From contig JACEFZ010027929.1 in the NCBI GenBank assembly GCA_014155875.1, forward strand, positions 156,130 through 220,129: a stretch of 64,000 nt of DNA. The letters are read 5' to 3'. Shown one piece after another: positions 42,519 through 53,124 of the stretch. Origin of the DNA: Cepaea nemoralis. Its lineage: Eukaryota; Mollusca; Gastropoda; Stylommatophora; Helicidae. The position numbers and the translations under genes were made by a program. The notes below the pieces were generated by a model. That model searched no databases. It had not been told where the DNA came from and saw only the letters and a list, made by a program, of their open reading frames with translations. How positions within the stretch are numbered: position 1 is the first letter of the stretch; each line of letters begins with the position of its first letter.

Positions 42519-42660
42519 GTATTGAAATGGCGAATCTTGACCGCCCACGCTTACCGACATGGCACATGATGAATGATGGATGGATTGGTTTAGAATGATG
42601 ATGATGGTCATGATGATGGTGATGATGATGATGACGATGATGATGTGCAACGAGGATCGG
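42519..42660 (+). mobile_element. LINE family 1 terminal fragment and GAT tract
   Basis: GAAATGGCGAATCTTGACCG, CCCACGCTTACCGACATGGC, ACATGATGAATGATGG: only the last 65 bp of family 1 were inserted. A GAT/GGT microsatellite follows (42595-42645). 42661-42924 shows no recognised feature. Confidence 0.8.
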
Positions 42661-42924
42661 GATGATAATGATGATGACAATATTGTGTTGATGACGATAC
42701 AAATTATGAAGGAAAATAAATTATAAATTATATTTATAGACCAGACTGTACGTCGGAGGCTTCTACTTCCCAGAAAATATTTCCTAGTGACCATTTTAGA
42801 CTAGCCGAACGTGGCAGTCTAGCTCAATGTCTATCCTCGAAGTGGATTGGAACACATCCCTGCTGGCCGGCAGACAAACGTGCTAGTCAATCCTCTTACA
42901 CATGTGTATTTTTCTTATAATGCA

Positions 42925-42925
<1 letters not shown>

Positions 42926-42961
<36 letters not shown>

Positions 42962-43050
42962 CGAATGGACGGGCGGGCAGGTAGGCAGGCAGGGAGGTAG
43001 GCAGGGAAGCAGGCAGACAGATAGACAGACAGGCATGCATACAGAGAGAC

Positions 43051-43093
<43 letters not shown>

Positions 43094-43094
43094 A

Positions 43095-43125
<31 letters not shown>

Positions 43126-43126
43126 T

Positions 43127-43158
<32 letters not shown>

Positions 43159-43171
43159 GAGAAAGAAAGAA
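42926..43171. repeat. GAAA tetranucleotide repeat
   Basis: GAAA repeats (42928-42960, 43050-43171) around a degenerate GGCAGGCAGACA centre. Leu/Ser/Phe frames on the reverse strand are artefacts. Confidence 0.96.
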
Positions 43172-44171
43172 ATTTCATGTTGTGAGCTTATTTTTAAAAT
43201 AACTAAAAGAATATAATTTAGTCTGTCTTGAAACATTTACGGTTTATTTTGATTCCCTCCAGCTGTAAGGAGAACAATTTTACGAACAACACCAGCTTTA
43301 ATAAATTGCTTGTACAAGTAATACACAAGCCCGGTACAAACTACCTGGTCGCGTGTCATACGAAAATTGAGAAACCATACTGTGTTAATTGTTGTCCCTG
43401 GGTAGTACCGGACCTGACTGACGCGACTCGCAAGTGCCATCTATTTACAGTGTGTGGTGATAAAAATTACCTATTGAAAGCTTGTCTGAGAATTAGTGTA
43501 GTAGTAGCACTCCATGTCCATTTGGGATTCCCTCTGATGGTTCATTGAGAGCTGGGTGTGGAAAGGTGACAGACACACGGTGTCAATCTTGCTGACTAGC
43601 GTCACTCACCAATGGTATTTATTGCTAGTAATTTAGGGCTTTGAGACGGAGGTGAATGAGCAGCAGTTACAGACCTAATTATCTAATCAACAGACATCGG
43701 ACACACTGCTTAACGCTTAGTTGATTTTGTATCTGTTTGAATAGCGATGTCATATGGCACGCGTTCACACGTGAAATGTTTGGTGTCAGAGTTGCTGACT
43801 TCGACCTATTCAACAATTAGGTTTAGAATGTAAGGAAACACAAATCTAAACATGGCAGAAATTGAGCATCAATTACCCTCTCAATACAATATAGATGGAC
43901 TCCACGATGATATTAAACTGGGCGAAATGTAACGCCTGTAAACTGGCCTGAGGATTGCGATAGTTAAAACATGTAACTTGTGGCAAGCGGGATTTTAAAT
44001 GTTGACTACACGGAACAGCTGATTTGTGAGCTCATAAACTGAGCTAACAACAGTCAGGGGGTTTAGTTGTTCTGTGTCTGTTGATCCGGCTTAAGCTTGA
44101 GAAATACTTTAACTTAATGCTGTGACTGTTTATTTCGAGCTAAAAATTTGTTATTATATTTATTTTCAATA
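43172..44171. other. upstream flank of the bHLH locus; no feature assigned
   Basis: Frames at 43228-43548 (forward, 106 codons) and 43237-43440 (reverse, 67 codons) overlap on opposite strands without a recognisable domain. The interval is unusually free of the repeat families seen elsewhere, so it could contain promoter or 5' UTR of the downstream gene, but I cannot point to an element. Confidence 0.4.
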
Positions 44172-44191
44172 AACGTATTTATTCAATACAG
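44172..44191 (+). promoter_or_regulatory. possible 3' splice site just before the ATG
   Basis: ATTTATTCAATACAG directly precedes the ATG at 44192, with T-rich sequence upstream. If used, a 5' UTR exon lies upstream. It could also be coincidence in AT-rich DNA. Confidence 0.3.
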
Positions 44192-45077
44192 ATGGATAAT
44201 TATTGCGCTTCAACTTGCGATAGTTTTTGGTCTGAGTGTAAAATTGTGTCTGCAGCTGATTATAATGGAGGGTCTTGTGGATTCATTACGCCTGGATCTA
44301 CAATCACAAAATCATACAACAGTGTTGCCTTTGGCAGTGAGAATAACTACCTGCCAACTGACTCTAGCCATGTTTACAGTACATTTAATACACCTAAAAG
44401 TATGGACAATTCAACAACAAAACAATTCATTGATTGTCATCAAAACATCCAACATGGATATACGCAAGCAGCAAATGCCTTTCCCATATACCAAGACTCC
44501 TCGACGTGTCCATTATCAAATTCATCTGACATTAGACTTCTGAACAGATCAAGATGCCCGCTGGCTCCAGTAAACTGTAACTATGACAACGTGCACATCT
44601 ACGAAATGATGAGCTACAAGAAGATGGGCACAGTACCTCATTCACTCAGTAATTACGAATTATTAGAAGCAACTGTTGAAAACAATCACTCTGGACTGTA
44701 TGCTCAGAGTAAAGGTTTGTCACTCATTGAACAGACACTGACACCATGTCAACAACAGTTGCCGAGTTTCAAACATCAACTTAGATCCAGTACTTGGAAG
44801 TACTAATCCAGATATTGATCGTCTACACACTTTATCATCCGTTACAACAACTGTAAGAGGGAAAAAGATTCGTCGACATATACCTCATTACTTGCAGCCC
44901 CAAGATTTCGTAGAACGACGTAACAGCAGAGAGAGAAGAAGAATAGGCAATGTCAATGACGCTTTTGAAGTTCTTCGGCGTCATATTCCAACACTGAAAG
45001 AGAAAGAAGGAGCTTCAAAGATAAATATTTTACGGTTGGCTATTGAGTACATAAAGGACCTTGGTAGTCTTCTCTGA
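44192..45077 (+). CDS. group A bHLH transcription factor (frame break or mini-intron inside)
   Basis: First block 44192 to about 44714 starts at ATG in good context (G at +4): Ser/Asn/Gln-rich, no recognised domain. Second block, in another frame, is open from 44742 to the TGA at 45075 and ends in a bHLH: basic ERRNSRERRRIGNVN, helix 1 DAFEVLRRHIP, short loop TLKEKEGA, helix 2 SKINILRLAIEYIKDLGSLL (44913-45074). The RERRR core with its Glu is the E-box (CANNTG) contact pattern of group A proteins. The second block has no in-frame ATG, so it must be joined to the first. Length about 270 residues with the domain at the extreme C-terminus. Closest in feel to achaete-scute/PTF1/Twist-like tissue-specific factors; I cannot assign the orthology group. 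Likely nuclear, acting as a dimer with a class I bHLH partner. Confidence 0.72.
44709..44791 (+). other. frame-switch zone in the bHLH gene (mini-intron or indel)
   Basis: The open frame must move by +1 between 44742 and 44806. Option 1: a 70-bp phase-1 intron, donor AAAG/GTTTGT (44714/44715) and acceptor CAACTTAG (ends 44784), joining AQSK to DPVLGSTNPDIDRL; a donor at 44709 or acceptor at 44790 also keep frame. Option 2: one extra base, for example in TCAAAC (about 44770), which would give QQLPSF followed by NINLDPVLG. Sequence alone does not decide. Confidence 0.6.
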
Positions 45078-45770
45078 CAAATGCCTATATAGAAAAGTAT
45101 AGTTGCACAGACGAATCCATTTGTTTCAATAATCTAAAGTACCATAGTATGCCTTATTTCTATTCACAGTACAAGAGTAAAATACTTCGTGGCGCAACTA
45201 GCAATTAGCAACACTCAGTATATCAAACGCCGTTTTCATTGACTCAGTCACAGTAAAAATACATGACGCCTCTTCAAATGCTCACCGAAGCTTTTATTAT
45301 GGAGATTAAACAATGACGATGTTCATAAATAATCTGCACACACTCTGATTTTCCACCTTTTAAAGATATCAGGAAATTATTACATCCGCCGAAAGCCACA
45401 TAAAAGAATCACTTTATACGGACCATAACAGTTGTCAGTTGTAAACATTTGCTTGAATCACTCCACTGCATGGCACTGGGCCAAAGTGCAGAAACCAAGC
45501 AGCAGCCGGATCGATAACAATAATAATAAAAAAGGGTTGTGTCCATAGCGTAATCGACATATAAGCAAGTATTCCTGTTGTATAGTGGACAAGTTCATTA
45601 ACACGGACAATAAAATAGCGTTTCCGTGAATTTGCTTTCATCGTCCTCGGACACAGAGCACGGCTTCGAGTGACGATTTATTTTGTTTATGTTGCCGAGT
45701 ATTTTAAGGGACTCATTTAGTGTTTCTTGAACTTTGCAGCTCATCTTCTAAGAACAACAGGAGCCATGAT
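45078..45770 (+). other. 3' flank of the bHLH gene
   Basis: Candidate polyadenylation hexamers: ATTAAA near 45304 and AATAAA near 45526 and 45608. No repeat family or second gene is recognised. Whether any hexamer is used is not shown by the sequence. Confidence 0.35.
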
Positions 45771-45771
45771 G

Positions 45772-46262
45772 TCCATGAATTTCACACATTCAACTCACAT
45801 TATACGCGAACGTGGTGTCATTCAACTCCTTTCGCAAGTGAATATTTGTGACGGTGAACTCAGATATAACTCAACGTTGGTTTCATTCAACTCACTTTGC
45901 ATGCGGACATATGTGGCATTCAAGTCATCTCGCAGGTGAACATTTGTGACATTCAACTCCCTTATTATGTGGACATATGTGACAATCAATTTACTTCACA
46001 CATGGACATGTGTTACGATCACCTCATGATATAACTCAACATTTGTGACACACGACAACCACTAAAAGTCAGTATTTCTTTCATTCAACTCACTTTTATG
46101 CTGACATATGTGAAGTTCAACTTCATTTAATTTATATGTGAACATTTACTGACATTCCTTTCACATTGTATGTGTATATTTGTGACATTCAGCTCAGTTT
46201 AAATGTGAACATTTTTGACATTCAAATCACTTTATTTTAAATGTGCACATGTAAAACAATCA
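45772..46262. repeat. degenerate tandem repeat of about 35 bp
   Basis: About a dozen imperfect units of the type ATTCAACTCACTT...ATGTG.ACATTTGTGAC, e.g. GACATTCAACTCCCTTATTA and TGTGGACATATGTGACAATC. Period varies around 33-46 bp. It lies 0.7 kb downstream of the bHLH stop. 46263-47785 has no recognised feature, except a 70-bp LINE family 4 end near 47645-47712. Confidence 0.75.
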
Positions 46263-47789
46263 ACGCATATTTTAGTATAAGTTAATAAATGAAGACATTT
46301 TTCAACGTGCAATGTTTAGCCAATTAATCAGTATTATAATATGAAGTGTATAGGCCTAGCCCTGTATTAAAGTCTAATATGTACATATTTCACGACGTTA
46401 GCGAGTGTACTAAAGTAGTAACACTAAAAAGCGCGCATGTTAGCGACGTTGACAGCGAACTGCGCTGATAATACCAAGGACTGTCGGACGCAGGTTTGAG
46501 GTCTGGGCTCAGTTTCCTACAAAAGTGAGAGAAGGGTTGGCTACCTAACCCTCCGTACAGTCAAGCCCATCAAATGTGAAGGCATTTCTACCATGGGGCT
46601 TCAAATCAAAATCTTAAAAGTGTGATAGAATTTACAATAACCATGCCATTGTCTTGTAACCTGTTAATATTGTTATAAAGAATGTCAAGGAGCTTGATCA
46701 TGTAATAATAATTGTGCAGACGAACATTCGGTGACGTCATAAGAACAGTTTAAAGATGGCCTCCCCACTTTTGACATGCAGAAAGAGAAGTGTTCTGTTG
46801 TCCGGTTTTTTTTTTAATTAGTAGGGGAATGAAAGCCTTGTATAGTGATGCTTACCTGTCAGTCCAGCAAATATATGAGTAGGGTGGGAATTTTCAAAAC
46901 TATTCGGTCCGGTGGAGAGGTACAGCAGGTTGTGCATGAGTGGGTTACACACGCGTCCAAGCGAATTTTTCTTCCTACAGGAATCCAAGCACTCTATCGG
47001 CGCTGGGGGACTTACATTGAACGCATTTGTGACCACATAGAAAAATGATACACCTATTTTTCACTTTTTTTCAGAATATATTCACACACACACACAAACA
47101 TTTAAGATTTTCATTTGAAGCCTCCTCATACATCTCAGACCTTAGAGCAGGAAACAGTTTCAGGGACAGATTTTTATTTACACTAAAGAACTCTTTTCTA
47201 CATCTTGTGGCGTCTTGGGTATATAGTGCTAGTCAATAGTTTAGAAACCAATGGACACTCAAAGAGTCAGGTGATCAATATCACACTGGCCACTTTTCAT
47301 AACAAAGTATTTGTCCTTAAGCAGTTTCCTGCTAAGGATTTGTGATGTGAAAGCACCATTGCAATCTGTAGACCTCAGAGTAAGGTGGTAAGTGTCCAAT
47401 CTTTCCTTCACTTTGACAAGCGACGAGCCCAGGCGTGAAACTCGCGCCCGACAGTGTTCATGACATTACCAGTGCAGTTAGCTATCAACTTCGCTTACAC
47501 GTGCGCCCAAGCCACCTTTACTGGGTCAAGCTAAGGTAAAGTTCTATGTGTTAAAACAATTTCCGTGTCTGAATAGGGATTCTGGTATCTGTTTGTGAGT
47601 ATACATTTAAGATAGCCCAGCAAACTTCTCCTCTTACTCTATTACATTACGGTGCCGAGGGTTAAGCGCAAACAGAGGGAGAGTGCCCGAGTATGGGCTT
47701 CATATTTCTAGATTAATATCAGCAGACCTGTAGTTTGTAAATTACACATTCAACATAATTTGTTTTTAATGTTACCATCGCCACATATC

Positions 47790-49228
47790 CATCCATCCAT
47801 CCATCCATTATGTGCCATGCCGATAAACGTTGGCGGTTATGTTCTGCCATCTCACTCGATCACCAGAGTTGTAGATCAGTTCCGTGTTTCTGTCTCGACC
47901 ATGCCATGTGGCCAAGCCATCCAGGTATTTAATTCTTGGTCTTCCCCTTGGTCTGTTCCCTTCGATCTTGCCAGTTGTCACCAAGTTCTCCAATTCATTT
48001 CTTCTCATAACCTGCCCAAAAATTTTTGACTGTCAACGTCTAATGTCTCTAATCAGTTTACGATCTTCATTTGTTTCTAGAAGGACCTGTTCATTGGTTT
48101 TTCTATCTGTCCGTGGTATTCTTTGCATTTTCCTCAGAAACCACATTTCCACAGCCATCAGATGTTTCTCAGCTTGTCTGCTCATTGTCCACGCCTCACA
48201 TCAATATAAAAGTACAGGTTCTATGTAGCACTTCAACACTCTTTTTCTCTTTTCAATTGATATCTTCTTATTGGTCAGTATGTTTTTCATCTCGCAAAAG
48301 GCTACCTTCGCCATGGTAATTCTTGTTCTAATCTCTTCAAGGCATCTCCCATCAGATGCTATGACTGTTCCGAGAGAGGTGTACTGATTCACTTGTTTAA
48401 GAAAATGCCCATTTACTTGTATATTACATTGTGGTATTTCTTCCTTCCTAGTGACGACCATCATCGGTGTCTTCTCACAATTTAATTCTAGCCCTAGTTG
48501 TTCACTGTGTGCAGCAACCGCATCTACTAAATGTTGCAGGTCCTGTTCATTGTCTGCAATCAAGACTGTATCTTCTGCGTATCTATTATTATTGATGTAT
48601 AGTCCCCCAATGTTCATTTCTTCCATATCTTCTGTATTTCTGAAAATATGTTCACTGTACACGGAAAAACATGATCTGGAGACATTACACATCCCTGTCT
48701 GACAACTCTCTTAATAGGCTGATATTGCCCTACTACATTACCAATTCTTATGGTAGCTTGTTGTTTCCAATATATGTTTTTTTTTACAAGTCTAAGATCT
48801 TTGCTATGGGCTTGCGAACTACTGAACGTAAAATTTGCCCAGGAATCACGAACAGTGAAAATGCTGGGGTTGACTGCTACGTCCTGTGACGGACATGCAA
48901 CTTAATTTATTTTTTTTTAATCTTTTCCATCAATTTGAAGATCTTCAAATGTCGACATATCTCAATTTATCGAAACCTTTGTGTAGTCAATAAATCAGAT
49001 GTGTAGATCTTTGTTTACTTCTATTGAACGTTCAATTACTGTTTTCAGTATGTACACAGCATTTACTGTGCCCTTGCCTTCTACAAACCCACATTGTTCC
49101 TCTCCTTTTTCAGGTTGTATTTTCTTCCTACCTCTTTGCATGATAATTCTTAGCAAGATCTTCGTGATGTGACTCATTATACTAATTGTTCAATGTTTAT
49201 CACATTCCAAGGCTCGCTACATATAAGA
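47790..49228 (-). pseudogene. LINE family 1, reverse strand, with SINE inside
   Basis: Begins (3' end) with CATC/CCAT tail and TTATGTGCCATGCC. Going 5' on the reverse strand: RNELENLVTTGKIEGNRPRG, MSSQADKHLMAVEMWFLRKM, GHFLKQVNQYTSLGTVIASD, YAEDTVLIADNEQDLQHLV (motif C with YAED instead of YADD), GEEQCGFVEGKGTVNAVYIL. The interval 48803-48919 is an inserted family D SINE. Frameshifts occur; the altered RT active site alone would inactivate it. Confidence 0.88.
48797..48925 (+). mobile_element. SINE-like family D, copy 5, with target duplication
   Basis: Insert 48803-48919 (117 bp; GCGAACTACTGAACGTAAAA to CGGACATGCAACTTAATTTA) flanked by ATCTTT (48797-48802, 48920-48925). The 41281-41310 copy of the same LINE lacks it (CTAAGATCTTTCCCATCAAT), proving the pre-insertion state. 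Confidence 0.88.
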
Positions 49229-49284
49229 ATCGATAATACATTCTGACCTGTCGAATGTCCAACACAAAAAAATACTCTAATTCT

Positions 49285-49660
49285 TTCGATAATAAACATA
49301 TCATTTCATAACTACAATAACTATTGAAAAAGCGGGGATTCTAAGCTTTCACGATTGGATAGCATCTATCAACTGTTTGTGGTGTCTTTTACTGGTAGTA
49401 AATTTTATATGCAACCTGTATTACCACTTATCGTCTGTATGATTTCAAAGATCGTTACTTAAACACATATCATGTAATAAAAACATAATGTATTTAAAAA
49501 AGCGGGGAAACTATTATTTTATCAGTGATTTCTAAGCTTTCATGTTGACGTAGCATCCATCAAACTTGTTGTATTGTTTTGTGCTGATTGTAAATTGTAA
49601 ATGTAACATGTATTAAGAATTTTCGTCAGTATGATTTCACAGATCTTCACCTAAATCGAG
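49285..49660. repeat. two-copy degenerate tandem duplication, about 175 bp
   Basis: AAAAAGCGGGGATTCTAAGC, AGCATCTATCAACT and CTGTATGATTTCAAAGATC (first copy) recur as AAAAAAGCGGGGAAAC, AGCATCCATCAAACT and CAGTATGATTTCACAGATC about 170-185 bp later. No coding frame. Confidence 0.75.
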
Positions 49661-49667
49661 ATTTAGT

Positions 49668-49880
49668 TGCATATCCTTTACATGACGTCGCAGTCAACCC
49701 CCGGCATGTTTTGACTGTGATTTCTTGGCAAGTTTACGTTCAGTAGTTTGCCATTGTTTTCTGAACGACCGACACGCATACCATTTATAAAACACCACCG
49801 CAAGGCGGCCTGCGGCCAAATCGTCCGCAGCTGTGTTTCGAAAGCGTTATGCGAGATTCCGAACTGCGTCCGTAACCCAT
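49668..49880 (-). mobile_element. SINE-like family D, copy 6 (left arm of inverted pair)
   Basis: Reverse orientation: GCATATCCTTTACATGACGT, CGCAGTCAACCCC, AGTAGTTTGCCATTG, GAACGACCGACACGCATACC, GCTGTGTTTCGAAAGCG. Faces copy 7 across an 80-bp spacer. Confidence 0.82.
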
Positions 49881-49957
49881 AGCTCTGCACACTGAGAATA
49901 ACAGCGTCCATGGTAATCTAATGGGCATGGCAACCACAGAGTCCATGGTAATCTAAT
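49881..49957. repeat. spacer with 22-bp near-duplicate
   Basis: GTCCATGGTAATCTAATGGG occurs twice (49908 and 49939), followed by C and RTGGC. The duplicated piece separates the two inverted SINE D copies and may mark the junction. Confidence 0.8.
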
Positions 49958-50165
49958 GGGCGTGGCGAAGGAGTTTCGGACGCAATTCGTAATCCCGCAT
50001 ACCCTTGTTCGAAACACAGCTGTGTTGGTTTCTTTTTTTTTAAATGGTATGGATGCTGGTAGTTCAGAAAGCAATGGCAAACTAATGAACGCAAACTTGC
50101 CCAGGAATCAAGAAGAGCCATACAATGTGGGGGTGACTGCTACGTCCTTAAATGACATGCAACTA
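49958..50165 (+). mobile_element. SINE-like family D, copy 7 (right arm of inverted pair)
   Basis: CGGACGCAATTCGTAATCCC, TTGTTCGAAACACAGCTGTG, AATGGCAAACTAATGAACGC, GGTGACTGCTACGTCC, ATGACATGCAACTAACAAAA. Part of the central body is lost. Confidence 0.82.
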
Positions 50166-50400
50166 ACAAAAATAGCACTGAGACACTAAGGTGGCATAGA
50201 TGTTTGCCTGCAAGCCTAGGGGTCATGGGTTCGATTAGCATCGAGGCGTATCCTAATTTTATAAAATCTATCTTGGCTTCCAGGCCGGCCCAGCCGACAA
50301 ATGGTACCAAGAAACGTCTTGGGAAGTAAAAGCGACCGGTGTGATAATCATCCACCGAGTGCCGATTGATCTATGAACATATGAATCTAACACTACATGT
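50166..50400 (+). mobile_element. SINE family B
   Basis: GGCATAGATGTTTGCCTGCA, GGGTTCGATTAGC (B-box-like), CAGGCCGGCCCAGCCGACAA, ATGGTACCAAGAAACGTCTT, AAGCGACCGGTGTGATAATC, AGTGCCGATTGATCTATGAA. Complete or nearly so. Confidence 0.8.
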
Positions 50401-50404
50401 CTAT

Positions 50405-50935
50405 TGCTCTTCAAAGAATAAAACAACTTAATAAATTGTGAAGAGGGGTAGATAGAACTACAAAACGTAGATTTTTAAGAGCATGCACCTTTCCCATTGC
50501 AACATACGTCTGTGAGACCTGGACGCTTACTAAACAAGCTGATCGGCGCGTAAATGCCTTTGAATATAAATGTTATAGACGAGTTCTAGGAATATCTTGG
50601 ATAAAGAAAGGAACAAATGCATCCATACTTCAAGAGCTGAATATTGAAGACAGTTGACTATTAAAGACGACAAAGAAAATTGAAATATTAATGAAATATG
50701 TTGGTCACTTAAACGTCACGCAAGTTTGGAGAGAACAATAATGGAGAGGTATATGCCTGGGAAGAGAGGAAGAAGAAGGCCAAAGAGAAGATGGGTGCAG
50801 GATGTGGCGGATGATCCCCAGATGAGTGTATCTGTCGCAGGACATCTTGCTTATGATCGAGAGGTTGTCCTGCAGGTTGTTATGGGTGCAAGGTTCTGCA
50901 AAGGACATGCTACTGAATAAATGAACTATATGTCC
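50405..50935 (+). pseudogene. LINE family 2 C-terminus
   Basis: RRFLRACTFPIATYVCETWT, LTKQADRRVNAFEYKCYRRV, LGISWIKKGTNASILQELNI then ED stop; after a frameshift ERTIMERYMPGKRGRRRPKR, RWVQDVADD, FCKGHATE stop. This is the CETWTL...YRRxLxISW...GRRRPKxRWxxDV ending of an RTE/CR1-type LINE. A reverse copy lies at 61286-61650. Ends ACATGCTACTGAATAAATGA. 50936-51214 has no recognised feature. Confidence 0.82.
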
Positions 50936-51214
50936 AATACGATATAACGCGCGTGAAAAGGTGTTTTACAACTCATTTTCTTACTTATAACTCTTTAAGA
51001 AAAATCTTTCATACAATCGTTAGCGCGTTTTTAGAGTAACTCGGCAAAGTAACATTTATATAACTTACATTGGAAGCGTAGCACTTTGTTATTCAACCTG
51101 ATTTGGAGTGCCACGATTATATTTGAAGCTTGTTTGTAAATGTGAGCTTTGTTTGTAAGAGTAGTCAGCTTAGTTATAACAGATACAGATAATGTTACTT
51201 GCATATCCTTTACA

Positions 51215-51440
51215 GTATAAAATAACACAAAGTAATGCAGCTTTACAGAACAGAATTACGAAAAAATACAGGACGTTGCGGCGACTAGCCTTCAACAGCA
51301 AACAAATACATGATGCACAAAACACAACATAATGTCACGGAGGAGACCCCCGGTGACTACATTAAGGCATAAGGACGGGATAAGAAGAATAAAAAGATGA
51401 AAAAAATTAGAGCAACGAAGAGAAAATTACAGGAACCGCA
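51215..51440 (+). mobile_element. single arm related to the 7.4-kb fold-back element
   Basis: ACAGTATAAAATAACACAAA, TAATGCAGCTTTACAGAACA, GGACGTTGCGGCGACTAGCC, CAACAGCAAACAAATACATG, GACTACATTAAGGCATAAGG match the left arm of 7388-7815 in order. There is no inverted partner here, so the arm is an independent repeat or half of a deleted fold-back. Confidence 0.75.
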
Positions 51441-51635
51441 GTCAACCCCAGCAGTTTTGACTGTCTGCGATATCAAGTTTACGGCTGGTAGTTTGCTGTT
51501 GCTTTCTGAATTACCGACACTCATTCCATTATATTAAAATCAACACCAGGCGGTCTGTTGGGAAATGGCCAGAAGCTTTGTTTCGAACGCAGTATGCGGG
51601 ATTACAAACTGCATCCCTAACTCCATCACCACAGA
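51428..51635 (-). mobile_element. SINE-like family D, copy 8
   Basis: Reverse orientation: CAGGAACCGCAGTCAACCCC, GTAGTTTGCTGTTGCTTTCT, GCTTTGTTTCGAACGCAGTA, TGCGGGATTACAAACTGCAT. Confidence 0.78.
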
Positions 51636-51659
51636 GCCGTTTATAACAGAAATGTTAAG

Positions 51660-51925
51660 TTTGGGAGCCGCCGTAGCATAGTGGCTAGAACGCCTCCCTG
51701 CCGGCCTGGTTGTCAAGAGTTCGCAATCACATCGAGGCAGAGTTTTAAATATAACCTGGGACCCCAGGTCCATGTAGCCTAAACTGGGTACCAGGAAATT
51801 CATAAGAAATAAAGGCGGCCGGCTTGTTTATGGACTTATCACCGTTTAGAATGTCGATTCATCTATAAAACTATGGATGAGAGCAACATACGTCCAGTAT
51901 GTCTCAAGGTGTATAACAAACAGTG
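51660..51925 (+). mobile_element. SINE family B with readable tRNA-like head
   Basis: GGGAGCCGCCGTAGCATAGT, GGCTAGAACGCCTCCCTGCC (A-box TAGCATAGTGGC), GAGTTCGCAATC (B-box position), CATCGAGGCAGAGTTTTAAA, TGGGTACCAGGAAATTCATA, AAAGGCGGCCGGCTTGTTTA. Good copy for defining the family start. Confidence 0.82.
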
Positions 51926-53124
51926 ATCCTTTAATTTTACTTGTTCTTGAACGTAATGTGTAAATGAAAAATACAAATTGTTTCAAAGTCGTCTCCCCAT
52001 ATAACATTAGGATGACCATTCTCGTATGAAAAAGTTAGATATGTCAAGCGACGTGACAGTGTGAAAGTTAGACATTCAGAACCGTTTTTTTTTTCTGTTT
52101 CAAATCTTGATGTTTTGCTGTTTGCCAGTGTAAATAGTAGACTAGTAGACATATCAACCATTTTGCCAGAGTTAAACATGCAAATCAATGTATATAAAAC
52201 GTAAAATACCCATTACACGCCTTGAAGAATATTAAGTGTGCTTTAATATAATATGTGCTAGATGTTATGATGCTCCAGAGAATAAATTGATGCTATTAAA
52301 GGAATGGACTCCTCTCTTGTTCTTGCTAAAACATTTATTTGCATTGTTTCTGCCAGCCTGAAAACAAAAACACGATTCCAGCTTTAATCATGCCAGGATA
52401 GATAATTTACTGGACAGTCTTAAAGTAAATTCCAAGTAAGTAGAAGAGAATTGAATGTTATCGCCTGCATCGTCAAAAGAAAGCAGGCAATTTCATTAAC
52501 CCCTTAGTGAAGTTTATATCTGCGCCAGATTTAAGCACCCTTGAAAATTACTTCCAGATTTGCAGGAAGCTATAATATATTTTTCTTTCTTTCATGCTAC
52601 AATAATGAAAACCACATTCTTCAGAAAGAATATCCGAAGCGTAAAAATTCTGGCCACGACGGAAATTGAAGAAACCGGATACAATTTTTTTTCAACGGAA
52701 ATTTCACTGTGTTCAAGGTAGTGCAGAAAGGAGTACTTCAAGCTTGATGTTCATGGCCCGTTTCAGAGAATCAAGAGAGCGGATATGACAACGTTTGGCT
52801 AATCACCAAGAAAGCACCTTTATTTCTAAGGATTGTGTCATCTTCCAGTCTCAGACGTTATGATTGAGTAGTAGTGTCTTCTGGAGACATCGAATAGTGA
52901 GCATTATACTGTATTTCTTATAACATCAAGCTGGATTTAAGACACTGTGCAACACAGTTGAATATATGTATAGTGAAACACAAGTCAGTTTTCTTATATC
53001 AGTAACTATCAAGACTCACGAAATTATTTTTCAAGCTCTTTTTAATGGTCTTAGATGTTTCCTGACATTGTCGTTTTGATAGACAATAGATTGGAAAATT
53101 TAGTTATACTTCTCGATAGCAAAT
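51926..53124. other. no gene recognised
   Basis: About 1.2 kb of AT-rich sequence with no repeat family, domain or RNA gene I can support. Longest reverse frame (51937-52188) lacks any recognised motif. Confidence 0.5.

Noticed and set aside
43228..43548. Forward 106-codon frame and reverse 67-codon frame as genes
   Set aside because: They overlap on opposite strands and show no recognisable domain, splice context or repeat relationship.
44148..44543. 131-codon frame overlapping the bHLH leader
   Set aside because: Shadow of the 44192 frame, with Ile/Leu-rich composition and no link to the bHLH block.
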